The position numbers were made by a program, and so were the translations under genes. Shown here in pieces: positions 1 through 6,580 of a stretch of 23,426 bases of DNA (its first letter is position 1; every line of letters begins with the position of its first letter). Under the pieces are notes generated by a model. That model was not told the origin of the DNA, did no database searches, and worked only from the letters and a program-made list of their open reading frames with translations. This stretch comes from Hyphomicrobiales bacterium (lineage in GTDB: Bacteria > Pseudomonadota > Alphaproteobacteria > Rhodospirillales > JACKKN01). The stretch spans positions 1 through 23,426 of the forward strand of contig JACKKN010000029.1 of assembly GCA_024236415.1 (NCBI GenBank). Direction: 5' to 3'.

Positions 1-26
1 AGCCCATCGCGCGCGATGGGCTTTTC
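1..26. terminator. Perfect-palindrome hairpin followed by T-run
   Basis: Bases 1-22 form a perfect 22-bp palindrome (AGCCCATCGCG and its complement), followed on the plus strand by TTTT. This is a standard intrinsic terminator for a plus-strand gene ending left of the window. It also lies 24 bases past the stop codon of the minus-strand barrel gene, so it could terminate both directions, but the bases left of position 1 that would show a minus-strand T-run are not visible. Confidence 0.75.
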
Positions 27-46
27 CGAGACCCCCGGTTATGGGT

Positions 47-1156
47 TTAGAAGGCGTAGCTGACGTTCCCGCTGAGGGACCAGTTGTCGAACTGGTCGCG
101 GGCGAAGCCCTTGGTGAAGCTGAGACCGCCCGAGATCGGGCCGTCCGAGAACACGCTGAAGCCGGCGCCCAGGACGATCTCGTCGCGGTCGTTGGCGGGC
201 TGCAGGGTGCCGGGCGCGGTGCGCAGCTCCTCGCGGGAAATGTCGTACAGGTACTCGGCCTTGATGTAGGGCAGGAAGCCCACGCCGCTGCTGCCGCCCA
301 CGTAGTAGCTGACCTGGCCCGAGACCTGCAGCTGCTCGAAGTGGCTCTCGACGCCGGCGATGGCGGTGGCGGTGCTGTCGACATAGGGGCTGTTCTTGCT
401 GTCGGCGAACAGGTAGCCCAGGCGGCCGTTGAGGCCGAAGTTGCCGATCCAGTGGTCAATGTTGGCGGCGCCCGAGGCGAACCAGCCGGCGGTGTCCTGG
501 TTGCCGGTGATCACGGCGGCACCGGCGACCCGGCGGTTGTCCACTTCGCCCACGTTGCCGCCCAGGTTGACCTCGAAGCGGAACATGTCGTTGAGCTGGT
601 AGTTGAGGTACGGGCCCATGGTCAGCGTGGTGGTGTTCGAGCTGCCGCCGTTGAACGACGACTCGGTGTCGGACACGCTGGCCGACGCATACAGGCCGAC
701 GGTGAACTTGCCGAACTTCTTGTCGACACCGGCGGACAGGGAATAGGTGTCGTCGTCGAAGGCGGTGGCGGCGAAGTCGTTCTCGGTGGAGGCGTAGCTG
801 ACGCCGCCCCAGAAGGTCACGCCCGGGCTCCACTTGTCGCCGGCGGACATGCCGAACAGGCCGCCGGACGGGCGCCACGCGGTCGTCGTGCCGTCCTCGA
901 GCGAACCGCCGGTGAGGCCAAGGGCGGGCGGCATCGACATGAAGCGAAGGCCGAAGGTATTGCGGCGCGTGTTCGCTTCCTGGTGCTGGCGGCTCGGCCC
1001 TTCCATGCTGCCGGTCGGCGTGGCGAAGGTGATGAGCGGAAGCGACCCCGAGGTAAGGCTCTCGATGCCGGTGGCCGAGGCGGTGCCGGTGCCGCCCAGG
1101 GAAGCAGCCGCGACCGCGGCGATGGCGAGTGCGCTTGCGCCAAGTTTCTTTTGCAT
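47..1156 (-). CDS. Outer-membrane beta-barrel protein (autotransporter-barrel-like)
   Basis: Predicted 369-residue outer-membrane protein. An N-terminal signal peptide (two Lys, an Ala-rich core to about residue 22, likely cleavage after Ala-Ser-Ala at 26-28) is followed by many alternating polar/aromatic strands rich in Gly, Asn, Ser and Tyr. The protein ends in a strand with a terminal Phe (SYAF), the usual signal for insertion by the BAM machinery. The last ~250 residues resemble the autotransporter barrel family, but there is no room for a large passenger domain. The start at 1156 was preferred over the in-frame ATG at 1174 because GAGGGG lies about 11 bases ahead of it and the signal peptide then begins at Met-Gln-Lys-Lys. 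The gene stands alone, with the window-edge hairpin behind it. Localisation is well supported; the ligand or function is unknown. Confidence 0.8.
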   Translation of the reverse strand: MQKKLGASALAIAAVAAASLGGTGTASATGIESLTSGSLPLITFATPTGSMEGPSRQHQEANTRRNTFGLRFMSMPPALGLTGGSLEDGTTTAWRPSGGLFGMSAGDKWSPGVTFWGGVSYASTENDFAATAFDDDTYSLSAGVDKKFGKFTVGLYASASVSDTESSFNGGSSNTTTLTMGPYLNYQLNDMFRFEVNLGGNVGEVDNRRVAGAAVITGNQDTAGWFASGAANIDHWIGNFGLNGRLGYLFADSKNSPYVDSTATAIAGVESHFEQLQVSGQVSYYVGGSSGVGFLPYIKAEYLYDISREELRTAPGTLQPANDRDEIVLGAGFSVFSDGPISGGLSFTKGFARDQFDNWSLSGNVSYAF

Positions 1157-1798
1157 TGCCGGATAACCCCTCATGCTGCCGCGCTTCTCGCGTGCGAGGT
1201 CGCGGATTCTTTGCCCTATCTGATGGATTTTTTAGCGAAAACGCGCCGGAAAGTATAGGGCCAATGGCCGCCGCCGCCGGCCGCCCCGGACGCCGCGGCG
1301 GCGGGGATTGTTTCCTGATCCGCCCCCGTCCGGCCGCCCGCGGCGGGCCCGCGGCGGCCCTTTCCGGCCCGTTCGCGGCACGAATGCTCCACCCCGGCCC
1401 ATGGCCCGGCGCCGTTTGTCCCCCGTCCCGGCGGGGCCGGGAGGCGGCGGCGGTGATTGCAATTAGGGTCGCCAGTTCAAGGGGATAGGCGCCGTCGGCC
1501 GGCGCCGGGCGCGGCCCGGCGCGGCCCGTTCAGGCCGGCGCGGCGCGGCGCGAGAAGGAATACTTGGCACCAGCTTGAGTATTAATACTCCTATACTGAT
1601 GCTTGTCTTGAATCCGGTCGCCGACAACCCGAAAACGGTAGTTGCACAATTACAACAGTCGGCAAAAAAGATTATGGCCGGCCCCGCTTGCGGCCCGGCG
1701 GACCCTGCGGCTAACATGGAAGGTGCGGGCCCGGACGCGGTTTCGGCGCCGTCTTGGCCGTCGCGTCCAAGCCCTTGAGTCCGCACGCGGAGTCCGCC
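1157..1798. other. Divergent intergenic region, mostly GC-rich and without a convincing gene
   Basis: About 640 bases separate the divergent barrel and propeller genes. Bases 1200-1258 (upstream of the barrel gene) and 1560-1680 (upstream of the propeller gene) are distinctly AT-richer than the surroundings and are the likely promoter areas. TATACT boxes occur at 1592-1597 on the plus strand and at about 1253-1258 on the minus strand, but neither has a well-spaced -35 element. Bases 1260-1560 are low-complexity GGC/CCG-rich DNA with much self-complementarity and no gene that I trust. The palindrome at 1577-1590 is listed separately. Confidence 0.6.
1577..1590 (+). promoter_or_regulatory. 14-bp palindrome, candidate operator (copy 1)
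   Basis: GAGTATTAATACTC is a perfect 14-bp palindrome preceded by TT, in an AT-rich patch about 208 bases upstream of the propeller gene start at 1799. A near-identical site (one central base different, also preceded by TT when read toward its gene) lies upstream of the TPR gene at 5131-5144. Recurrence beside two exported-protein genes in GC-rich DNA suggests a transcription-factor site. I cannot assign it to a known regulator. Confidence 0.55.
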
Positions 1799-3160
1799 AT
1801 GGATCAGCCCCGGAAACCGCCCACCGACGGCCGCCCGCCCGATGCCGGGCGGCGCCGATTCCTGACCGGCGGCCTGGCCGCGGGACTGTGGCCCCTGGTC
1901 CCCACCGGAGTCGCGGCGGCGGCCGGGGAAGGGGCGCCGGCGGCCGCCGCGGCGGCCCGCCCGGCGCTGCACTTGGTCCCGGGATACGTGCACGAATCGG
2001 CCCGCTTCCGGGGCCGCCCCCTGACCGAGCAGGCGCGCTTCACCAAGGCCGTGCCCAAGGGCTACGGCGGCTACCTGACCATGGTCACCCGGCTGGACGA
2101 GGCCGACGGCTCGGTGGTCCGGGCCCTGTTCCCCCTGTCGGGCCACGAGATCACGGTGCACCCGGACGGCACGGCGGCCTTCTTCAACGCCATGGACGAC
2201 GTGGTCATGGCCAGCTTCGACCCGCGCACCCTGGAGCCCGGGGTCCTGGCGGCGCCGTTCCACGACAACTACACCGGCGGCGGCCACGCCCTGACCGCGC
2301 CCGACGGCCTGCACCTGGTGGAGACCGAGCGGCGCACCTACCTGCCCTATTCCGGCCGGCCCGAGGACCACTTCGGCCGCGTCGTGATCCGCGACTGGAA
2401 GACGCTGAAGGTGGTCGAGGTATACGAGTCGGGCGGCATGGCGCCGCACCAGATCCGCCTGCTGGACGGCGGCCGGCTGCTGGCCATCGCCCACTACGGC
2501 AGCGCCGAGTGGCCCGACGGCGACGACCGCCAGGGCCTGCCCTACATCGTGCAGCCCTGCCTGACCATCGTGGAGCTGGCCGGCGGCAAGGTGGTGCACA
2601 AGGTGCTGTCGCCGGACAAGCGGTTCGACCTGCGCCACCTGGCCGTGCGCGGCCTGGACGGCATCTTCGCCATCCAGGGGCGCCTGGCCCGGTTCGCCGA
2701 GGCCGAGGCGGCCATGGCCGGCTGGGGCGACGTCTACGAGCCCGACATCTGGTCGGGCGGCGAGCAGATCGCCTACCTGCCGGCGCCGCTGCTGCGGTTC
2801 GACGCGACCCGCGACCCGGTGGCGGTCACCGCGCAGCGCACGGCGGACCCGCTGCTGATGCGCTATGGCCAGACCATCGTCTACGACCCGGTCCACGACG
2901 AGGCCATCGCCACCTATCCGTCCAACAACTGCGTGATCGTGTTCGCCGGCGCCGACGGCGCGGTCAAGCGGGTGATCCGCACCGACCGCCTGGGCCTGCA
3001 GCAGCCGCGCGGCATCAGCCTGCACCCCGACGGCCTGCACTACGTGGTCAGCGGCTACTGGCGCCACATCTTCCAGTTCCGCCGCGGCAGCCACGAACTG
3101 GCGCGCGACCGGTGCCGCTACCTGACCCTGTTCGGGCACAGCCACAGCACGGTGATCTGA
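1799..3160 (+). CDS. Tat-exported beta-propeller-like protein (possibly DUF1513)
   Basis: Predicted 453-residue exported protein. Residues 18-22 (RRRFL, then TGG) and the following Ala/Leu-rich segment form a twin-arginine signal, so export of a folded protein is expected. The rest contains repeated strand-rich units with phrases such as GGHALTAPDG, GGMAPHQIRLLDGG and RGISLHPDGLHYVVSG, typical of a multi-blade propeller. The wording around 'VVIRDWKTLKVVEVYESGGMAPHQ' (shortened here) recalls the DUF1513 family, but the protein is longer than most members and no imelysin/iron-uptake neighbours are present. I chose ATG 1799 over the in-frame TTG at 1754 because it places the Arg pair normally and follows a GCGGAG sequence. 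Ends convergent with the next gene. Propeller and Tat export are reasonably sure; the family name is tentative. Confidence 0.7.
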   Translation: MDQPRKPPTDGRPPDAGRRRFLTGGLAAGLWPLVPTGVAAAAGEGAPAAAAAARPALHLVPGYVHESARFRGRPLTEQARFTKAVPKGYGGYLTMVTRLDEADGSVVRALFPLSGHEITVHPDGTAAFFNAMDDVVMASFDPRTLEPGVLAAPFHDNYTGGGHALTAPDGLHLVETERRTYLPYSGRPEDHFGRVVIRDWKTLKVVEVYESGGMAPHQIRLLDGGRLLAIAHYGSAEWPDGDDRQGLPYIVQPCLTIVELAGGKVVHKVLSPDKRFDLRHLAVRGLDGIFAIQGRLARFAEAEAAMAGWGDVYEPDIWSGGEQIAYLPAPLLRFDATRDPVAVTAQRTADPLLMRYGQTIVYDPVHDEAIATYPSNNCVIVFAGADGAVKRVIRTDRLGLQQPRGISLHPDGLHYVVSGYWRHIFQFRRGSHELARDRCRYLTLFGHSHSTVI

Positions 3161-3186
3161 AGACGGCGCCGCCCGATCCCGATCCG

Positions 3187-3217
3187 GCGCAAGAAAAGGG
3201 GTCTGCGCAAGAAAAGG
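3187..3217 (+). repeat. 13-bp direct repeat in the convergent gap
   Basis: GCGCAAGAAAAGG occurs at 3187-3199 and again at 3205-3217 (period 18), followed by TGCCAGGCCCC. The A-rich pieces stand out in this GC-rich DNA. The 'AAAAGG-GGTCTG' and 'AAAAGGTGCCAGGC' wording resembles degraded arms of REP-type palindromes often found between genes in proteobacteria. No transposase accompanies it. Confidence 0.5.
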
Positions 3218-3242
3218 TGCCAGGCCCCATTTATTGGGTGGG

Positions 3243-4067
3243 TCAGCCGCCGCAGCAGGGGCCGCGGCCCCGGCCGGTGCCCTCGGTGGTGCGCGGCGGG
3301 GTGACGACGCCGCTGGGCACCTGCGGCCGGGTCGGGCGGATGCCGCGGGTGATGCGCTGCAGGGTCTCCATGACCCGGATCTGGTCCGGCCGCTGGCGGC
3401 TCACGCGGTCGCGCAGCACGCCCAGGCGCTCCTCCAGCTTCTCCCGCGCCGCGGCGCTCAGCTCGCCCTCGAAGTTCTCCAGCTTGCCCTCGATCTCCTT
3501 GATCTCGTCGTACAGGCCGGCCAGGCGGGTGTCGATGCGGGTCAGCTTGTCGCTCCAATTGGAGATGCTCTGTCCCAGGCCCGAGGACCAGAACTTCTGG
3601 GTCAGGAAGTGCTCGCCATAGATGGTGGCGGCCGTGAACAGCACGTTGCGCACCGCCGGCGGCAGGGGCTTGAAGATGACCCCGGCCACGCCGCGCACGA
3701 TGCCGCTGGCCAGCCGGTCGACGAAATCGGCGATGGACTGGCCGGCGCGCAGCACGGCGCTGATCCCCTTGCGGATGGCGGTGATCACCTTGCGCGCGCC
3801 GCGGCCGATCTTCTGGAAGAAGCCCAGGATGCCGCGCCGCGCCGCCAGTTCGGCCGGGTCCGGATTGTACTGGGCGATGGCCGGGTCGATCTGCGCCAGG
3901 CGGGTCAGCATGCGGTCCATCTGGTGCTGCGACGTGGCCACCGTGCCGGCCAGGGCGTCCGCCGGCAGGGCCACGGCGGCGCGCGCCGGCGCGTTGGCGA
4001 CCAGGGCCAGGATCAGGGCCAGGATCAGGGCCGGCAGGGCGAGGGCGGCGTGGGATCTGGTTGCCAT
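3243..4067 (-). CDS. Secreted coiled-coil protein of unknown function
   Basis: 274 residues that I do not assign to a named family. Residues 1-30 form a signal peptide with a repetitive hydrophobic core (ALILALILALV, encoded by a 12-base repeat) and an ARA cleavage site. Residues 75-160 carry amphipathic helices (GFFQKIGRGARKVITAIRKG; then a hydrophobic 'GIVRGVAGVIF'), suggesting membrane association. Residues 170-222 are a charged heptad-like stretch that reads as coiled coil, and the tail is Pro/Thr/Gly-rich ending Pro-Cys-Cys-Gly-Gly. It lies 10 bases downstream of the TPR gene with GAGGCGG ahead of its ATG, so the two are probably co-transcribed and may act together in the periplasm. Function unknown. 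Confidence 0.7.
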   Translation of the reverse strand: MATRSHAALALPALILALILALVANAPARAAVALPADALAGTVATSQHQMDRMLTRLAQIDPAIAQYNPDPAELAARRGILGFFQKIGRGARKVITAIRKGISAVLRAGQSIADFVDRLASGIVRGVAGVIFKPLPPAVRNVLFTAATIYGEHFLTQKFWSSGLGQSISNWSDKLTRIDTRLAGLYDEIKEIEGKLENFEGELSAAAREKLEERLGVLRDRVSRQRPDQIRVMETLQRITRGIRPTRPQVPSGVVTPPRTTEGTGRGRGPCCGG

Positions 4068-4077
4068 GGCCGCCGCC

Positions 4078-5040
4078 TCAGTTCTTGCCCATGAAGAACG
4101 GGATGGTGCGCACGTAGAACAGGCCGCCGTCCTTGAACCCCATGGCCAGCATGGGGGCGTAGACCAGCTCGCCGTCGGCCAGGGGGTCGGCGCCCAGGGC
4201 CAGGTGGGCGTAGTTGGACTGGCCGATCACGTCGGTCAGCGTGAAGAAATCGATGCCGCCGATGAACTGGTAGGGTCGGTAGGGCGGGACCAGGAAGCCG
4301 GCCACCCCCTCGGCGTCGCCGGGCAGGTTGGACTCGGCGGTCAGCACGCCGTCGGTGAAGTCGAACACCGAACCCAGGCGGTAGTAGTACCAGCTCTCCT
4401 GGCGGTGCAGGGTTTCGGGCTTGTCGGGTTCGGCGATGATGACGATCGAGAAGCTGTCCGGCGGGCCCAGGCGCTCGACGATGGTTTTCTGGGCCGGCGC
4501 CTGCAGGAAGCCGAGGGACTGCTCGTCCCAGGCGGCGGCGATGCCGCCGGGGCCCTTGGGGTCCAGCTCCATGGCCCGCAGGTAGAACTCGCGCGCCTTG
4601 GCCAGCTCGCCCAGGCGCTCGTGGGCCAGGCCGCGCAGGTGCCAGGCGGCGGCGCTGCGGGGGTCGAGCCGGATGGCCGCCTCGAAGTCCTCCAGCGCCT
4701 TGTTGACGGCCCCCGAGTCCATCAGGATGCGGCCCCGTTCCAGGCGCGGGTCGACGGCCTTGGGCTGGGCCGCCACCTGCTCGCTCTGGCGCTCGACCAT
4801 GGTCAGCAGGGGGTTGCCGTCCTCGCCCTCGGCCGTGTAGCCCTTGCGCACCAGCTCCAGCATGTTCAGGAACTCTTCCTGGTCGGCGGTGGCCATCACC
4901 TTGACGTCCTGGGCCGTGGGCGGCCAGACGTCGGCGCGGGCCGGCGCGCCCGGAACCGTGGCCGTCAGGACGGCCGCGACCAGGGCCGCGGCGGCGGCCG
5001 CGGCCGGGACGGAGATGCTGTTCGAGATGGTCCTGCGCAT
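4078..5040 (-). CDS. Secreted TPR-repeat protein with a BamE-like-looking C-terminal segment
   Basis: 320 residues. Residues 1-36 are a signal peptide (Met-Arg-Arg, Ala-rich core, cleavage near ARA). Two tetratricopeptide repeats follow at about 96-163 (ALEDFEAAIRLDP; AREFYLRAMELDP), a protein-protein binding fold. Residues 186-240 read IVERLGPPDSF, then QESWYYYRLGSVFDFTDGVL, a pattern resembling the small SmpA/BamE-type fold; this is only a visual likeness. The start at 5040 was chosen over an in-frame start at 5112 because it gives a clean signal peptide and has GGGAA just upstream. First gene of a probable two-gene unit with the coiled-coil gene. A palindrome shared with the propeller gene lies 90 bases upstream. 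Likely a periplasmic scaffold; the partner is unknown. Confidence 0.75.
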   Translation of the reverse strand: MRRTISNSISVPAAAAAAALVAAVLTATVPGAPARADVWPPTAQDVKVMATADQEEFLNMLELVRKGYTAEGEDGNPLLTMVERQSEQVAAQPKAVDPRLERGRILMDSGAVNKALEDFEAAIRLDPRSAAAWHLRGLAHERLGELAKAREFYLRAMELDPKGPGGIAAAWDEQSLGFLQAPAQKTIVERLGPPDSFSIVIIAEPDKPETLHRQESWYYYRLGSVFDFTDGVLTAESNLPGDAEGVAGFLVPPYRPYQFIGGIDFFTLTDVIGQSNYAHLALGADPLADGELVYAPMLAMGFKDGGLFYVRTIPFFMGKN

Positions 5041-5130
5041 GTTTTCCCGGTCCTTCCCAGGCGGTTTTTTTGTTGTTGGGTGCCCCGAGACCCAGCCGTC
5101 ACGGTAGCCCAAGGCGCCGAACAGTGTCGA

Positions 5131-5144
5131 GAGTATGAATACTC
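5131..5144 (-). promoter_or_regulatory. 14-bp palindrome, candidate operator (copy 2)
   Basis: Read on the minus strand this is TTGAGTATTCATACTC, differing from the copy at 1575-1590 by one base. It lies about 90 bases upstream of the TPR gene start at 5040 and downstream of the tetR stop, so it belongs to the promoter region of the TPR/coiled-coil unit. Both copies have the same orientation relative to their genes. Confidence 0.55.
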
Positions 5145-5178
5145 AACGATGCACGCCGGCAGGCCGGCGCGGCGCCCG

Positions 5179-5211
5179 GGTCAGGGCCCAGGTCAGGGCC
5201 CGGGTCAGGGC
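5179..5211. repeat. Three-copy 12-bp tandem repeat at the tetR stop
   Basis: GGTCAGGGCCCA, GGTCAGGGCCCG and GGTCAGGGC start at 5179, 5191 and 5203. Because the period is 12, the minus strand carries in-frame TGA codons at 5205, 5193 and 5181, so the regulator gene has two backup stops. The array continues into a degenerate Gly/Glu/Ala tail inside the gene. Confidence 0.7.
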
Positions 5212-5846
5212 AGGGCCAGGGCCCCGGCCTCGCCCCCGGCCTCGCCTTCGCCGGCGGGCAGGGCGATGCCGCGCGAGACCATGGCGAAGAAGGTCTCGAC
5301 GATCTCGCCGATGGTCAGGTCGCCGTCCGGGTGGTACCAGCGCGACAGCCAGTTGCACATGCCCAGGATACCGTAGGCCACCATCTTGGGGTTCAGCGCC
5401 GGGTCGAACTGGCCCGTGCCCTGGCCCTCCTGGACCAGGGCCATCCACAGGCCGGTGTAGTCCTTCCACACCCGGCGCAGCTCCTGCATCTTGCGCGCCT
5501 CTTCCTTGCCCCGGTTCTTCTTCTTCAGGCCGTGGTCCTCGCGCAGGGCGACCGACATTTCCAGGTAGCCGGGGTTGTAGCTTTCCAGGTGGTTGCGGAT
5601 GGCGGCGTGCAGGCGTTCCTGCACGCCGGCGCGGCCGGCGGCGATGTTCTGGAAGTTGAACAGCAGGGTGCGGCTCTGCGGCAGGATGATCTCCAGCAGG
5701 ATGTCCTCGCGGCTGCTGAAGTAGTAGTATACGCCCTCGCGCTTGATGCCCACGGCGCGGGCGATATCCTCGATGGAGGTCTGGGCCACGCCCTGGCGGC
5801 TGAACACCTCGGTGGCGCGGCGCAGGATCTCCACCCGCCGGGTCAT
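5205..5846 (-). CDS. TetR-family transcriptional regulator, probable repressor of the divergent operon
   Basis: 213 residues, the normal length for TetR repressors. The N-terminal helix-turn-helix is at about 20-45 (TSIEDIARAVGIKREGVYYYF, the family's best-conserved stretch). The C-terminal half, with GMCNWLSRWYHPDGDL near the end, resembles the ligand domain of acyl-CoA-responsive regulators such as KstR2. The last 15 residues are a low-complexity Gly/Glu/Ala tail. ATG 5846 was chosen because the domain begins there; the open frame extends to 5963 but those residues look like untranslated leader. Divergent from the 14-gene catabolic cluster and separated from it by two matching palindromes, so it most likely represses that cluster until a CoA intermediate binds. 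The ligand is inferred from context only. Confidence 0.9.
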   Translation of the reverse strand: MTRRVEILRRATEVFSRQGVAQTSIEDIARAVGIKREGVYYYFSSREDILLEIILPQSRTLLFNFQNIAAGRAGVQERLHAAIRNHLESYNPGYLEMSVALREDHGLKKKNRGKEEARKMQELRRVWKDYTGLWMALVQEGQGTGQFDPALNPKMVAYGILGMCNWLSRWYHPDGDLTIGEIVETFFAMVSRGIALPAGEGEAGGEAGALALP

Positions 5847-5852
5847 GGCGCC

Positions 5853-5930
5853 GTTCCGGTCATGGTTCCGGTCACCCCTGTGTCCTGTGTCCAGTGGCCC
5901 GCGTCCCACGTCCGGGGCGCGCCGACGTGG
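5853..5930 (-). promoter_or_regulatory. tetR leader with short direct repeat and a dyad
   Basis: GTTCCGGTCA occurs at 5853-5862 and 5865-5874 (12-base period). CCACGTC at 5906-5912 pairs with GACGTGG at 5924-5930 across 11 bases. Both lie in the probable untranslated leader of tetR. They may form structure in the transcript, but nothing shows a function. Confidence 0.3.
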
Positions 5931-5970
5931 CAAGACGTTAGGGGCGATGGGTGCGGGGCGCAACCCAATT

Positions 5971-5988
5971 TTTTACGCTGCTGTAAAA
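5971..5988. promoter_or_regulatory. Candidate TetR operator, copy 1 (TTTTAC-N6-GTAAAA)
   Basis: A perfect 6-bp inverted repeat, TTTTAC then GTAAAA, around GCTGCT. It is one of two such sites in the only strongly AT-rich patch between tetR and the operon. The size (18 bp) and position fit a TetR dimer site. Binding is inferred. Confidence 0.7.
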
Positions 5989-5993
5989 ATTAA

Positions 5994-6011
5994 TTTTACA
6001 GGTTCGTAAAA
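5994..6011. promoter_or_regulatory. Candidate TetR operator, copy 2, overlapping a -10-like box
   Basis: A second TTTTAC-N6-GTAAAA site (spacer AGGTTC), separated from the first by ATTAA, giving a 23-bp centre-to-centre distance. The two sites together also form a larger imperfect dyad of 18-bp arms. TAAAAT at 6007-6012 on the plus strand resembles a -10 element, and minus-strand TAAAAT (5993-5998) could serve tetR, so repressor here would block both promoters. No good -35 box is visible. Confidence 0.7.
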
Positions 6012-6049
6012 TGCCCCTAACCTGGGGAGCAGGGAGAAACGGCCCGCCG

Positions 6050-6103
6050 GCGCCCGCCGGGCGCGGCGGCCGCGGCAAGAAACGACAGGCGCCCGGCGGG
6101 CGC
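6050..6103 (+). promoter_or_regulatory. Twin GC hairpins in the operon leader
   Basis: Two hairpins with the same 6-bp stem, GCGCCC/GGGCGC, sit at 6050-6064 (loop GCC) and 6089-6103 (loop GGC), each followed by GGCGGC. Either left arm can pair with either right arm, so alternative folds are possible. They lie in the presumed transcript leader just ahead of the ribosome-binding site. No T-run follows, so they are not plain terminators. Confidence 0.4.
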
Positions 6104-6109
6104 GGCGGC

Positions 6110-6116
6110 AAGGGGG
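6110..6116 (+). promoter_or_regulatory. Ribosome-binding site fixing a TTG start
   Basis: AAGGGGG ends 6 bases before TTG 6123. No in-frame ATG or GTG precedes the hotdog domain, so this site decides the start of the first operon gene. Confidence 0.6.
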
Positions 6117-6122
6117 CGTGCT

Positions 6123-6563
6123 TTGACGGACGGCATCCTGGGCAGGGAATACCCGGCCCACACCTTCGAGGTCGAAAAGGGGCGGATCGCCATGTTCGCC
6201 CGCGCCATCGGCGAGACGGACCCCGTGTACTTCGACGCCGAGGCGGCCCGGGCCGCGGGATACCGGGCCATTCCCGTGCCGCCGACCTTCGCCTTCACCA
6301 TCGGCCTGGAGGGCGGCAGCCCGGCCCGGGTGATCGCCGACATGGGCATCGACAAGACCCGCACCGTGCACGGCGAGCAGCGGTTCGACTACCACGGCCC
6401 CATCTTCGCCGGCGACGTCATCACCTCGCGCCAGAAGCTGGTCGAGGACTATGAGAAGAAGGGCGGCGCCCTGCGCTTCCTGGTCGTCGAGACGCACATG
6501 ACCAACCAGGACGGCGAGGCGGTGTGCGATTTACGCACCGTCATCGTCGTGCGCAACGGCTGA
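6123..6563 (+). CDS. MaoC-type single-hotdog protein, non-catalytic-looking subunit (MaoC_dehydratas_N-like)
   Basis: 146 residues covering one hotdog fold of the MaoC N-terminal-dehydratase type. IGETDPVYFD at 29-38 occupies the place of the hydratase motif but lacks its catalytic His, as in the HadA/HadC subunits of mycobacterial heterodimeric dehydratases. The adjacent gene (17 bases downstream) encodes a hotdog with the full motif, so the two probably form a heterodimeric (R)-type enoyl-CoA hydratase, this subunit shaping the substrate tunnel. Translation is read from TTG 6123. First gene of the cluster behind the TetR operators. The family assignment is firm; pairing is inferred from order and motif loss. 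Confidence 0.85.
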   Translation: MTDGILGREYPAHTFEVEKGRIAMFARAIGETDPVYFDAEAARAAGYRAIPVPPTFAFTIGLEGGSPARVIADMGIDKTRTVHGEQRFDYHGPIFAGDVITSRQKLVEDYEKKGGALRFLVVETHMTNQDGEAVCDLRTVIVVRNG

Positions 6564-6580
6564 ACGGGGGAGGACCGGGC

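Noticed and set aside
1320..1560. GC-rich inverted repeats suggesting terminators or structured RNA
   Set aside because: In this composition self-complementary runs are expected by chance; no T-run, conserved motif or discrete single hairpin stands out.
1564..1580. Sigma-54-like TTGGCAC element
   Set aside because: The TGGCAC half is present, but the expected GC dinucleotide is replaced by GA or AG at the required spacing.
1599..1778. Possible 59-residue small protein starting MLVLNPVADNPK
   Set aside because: No ribosome-binding site precedes it, it lies in the presumed leader of the propeller gene, and nothing supports translation.
1463..3145. 560-codon open frame on the minus strand
   Set aside because: It is opposite the Tat-exported propeller gene. 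The antisense frame has no signal sequence or recognisable domain, whereas the plus-strand frame does.
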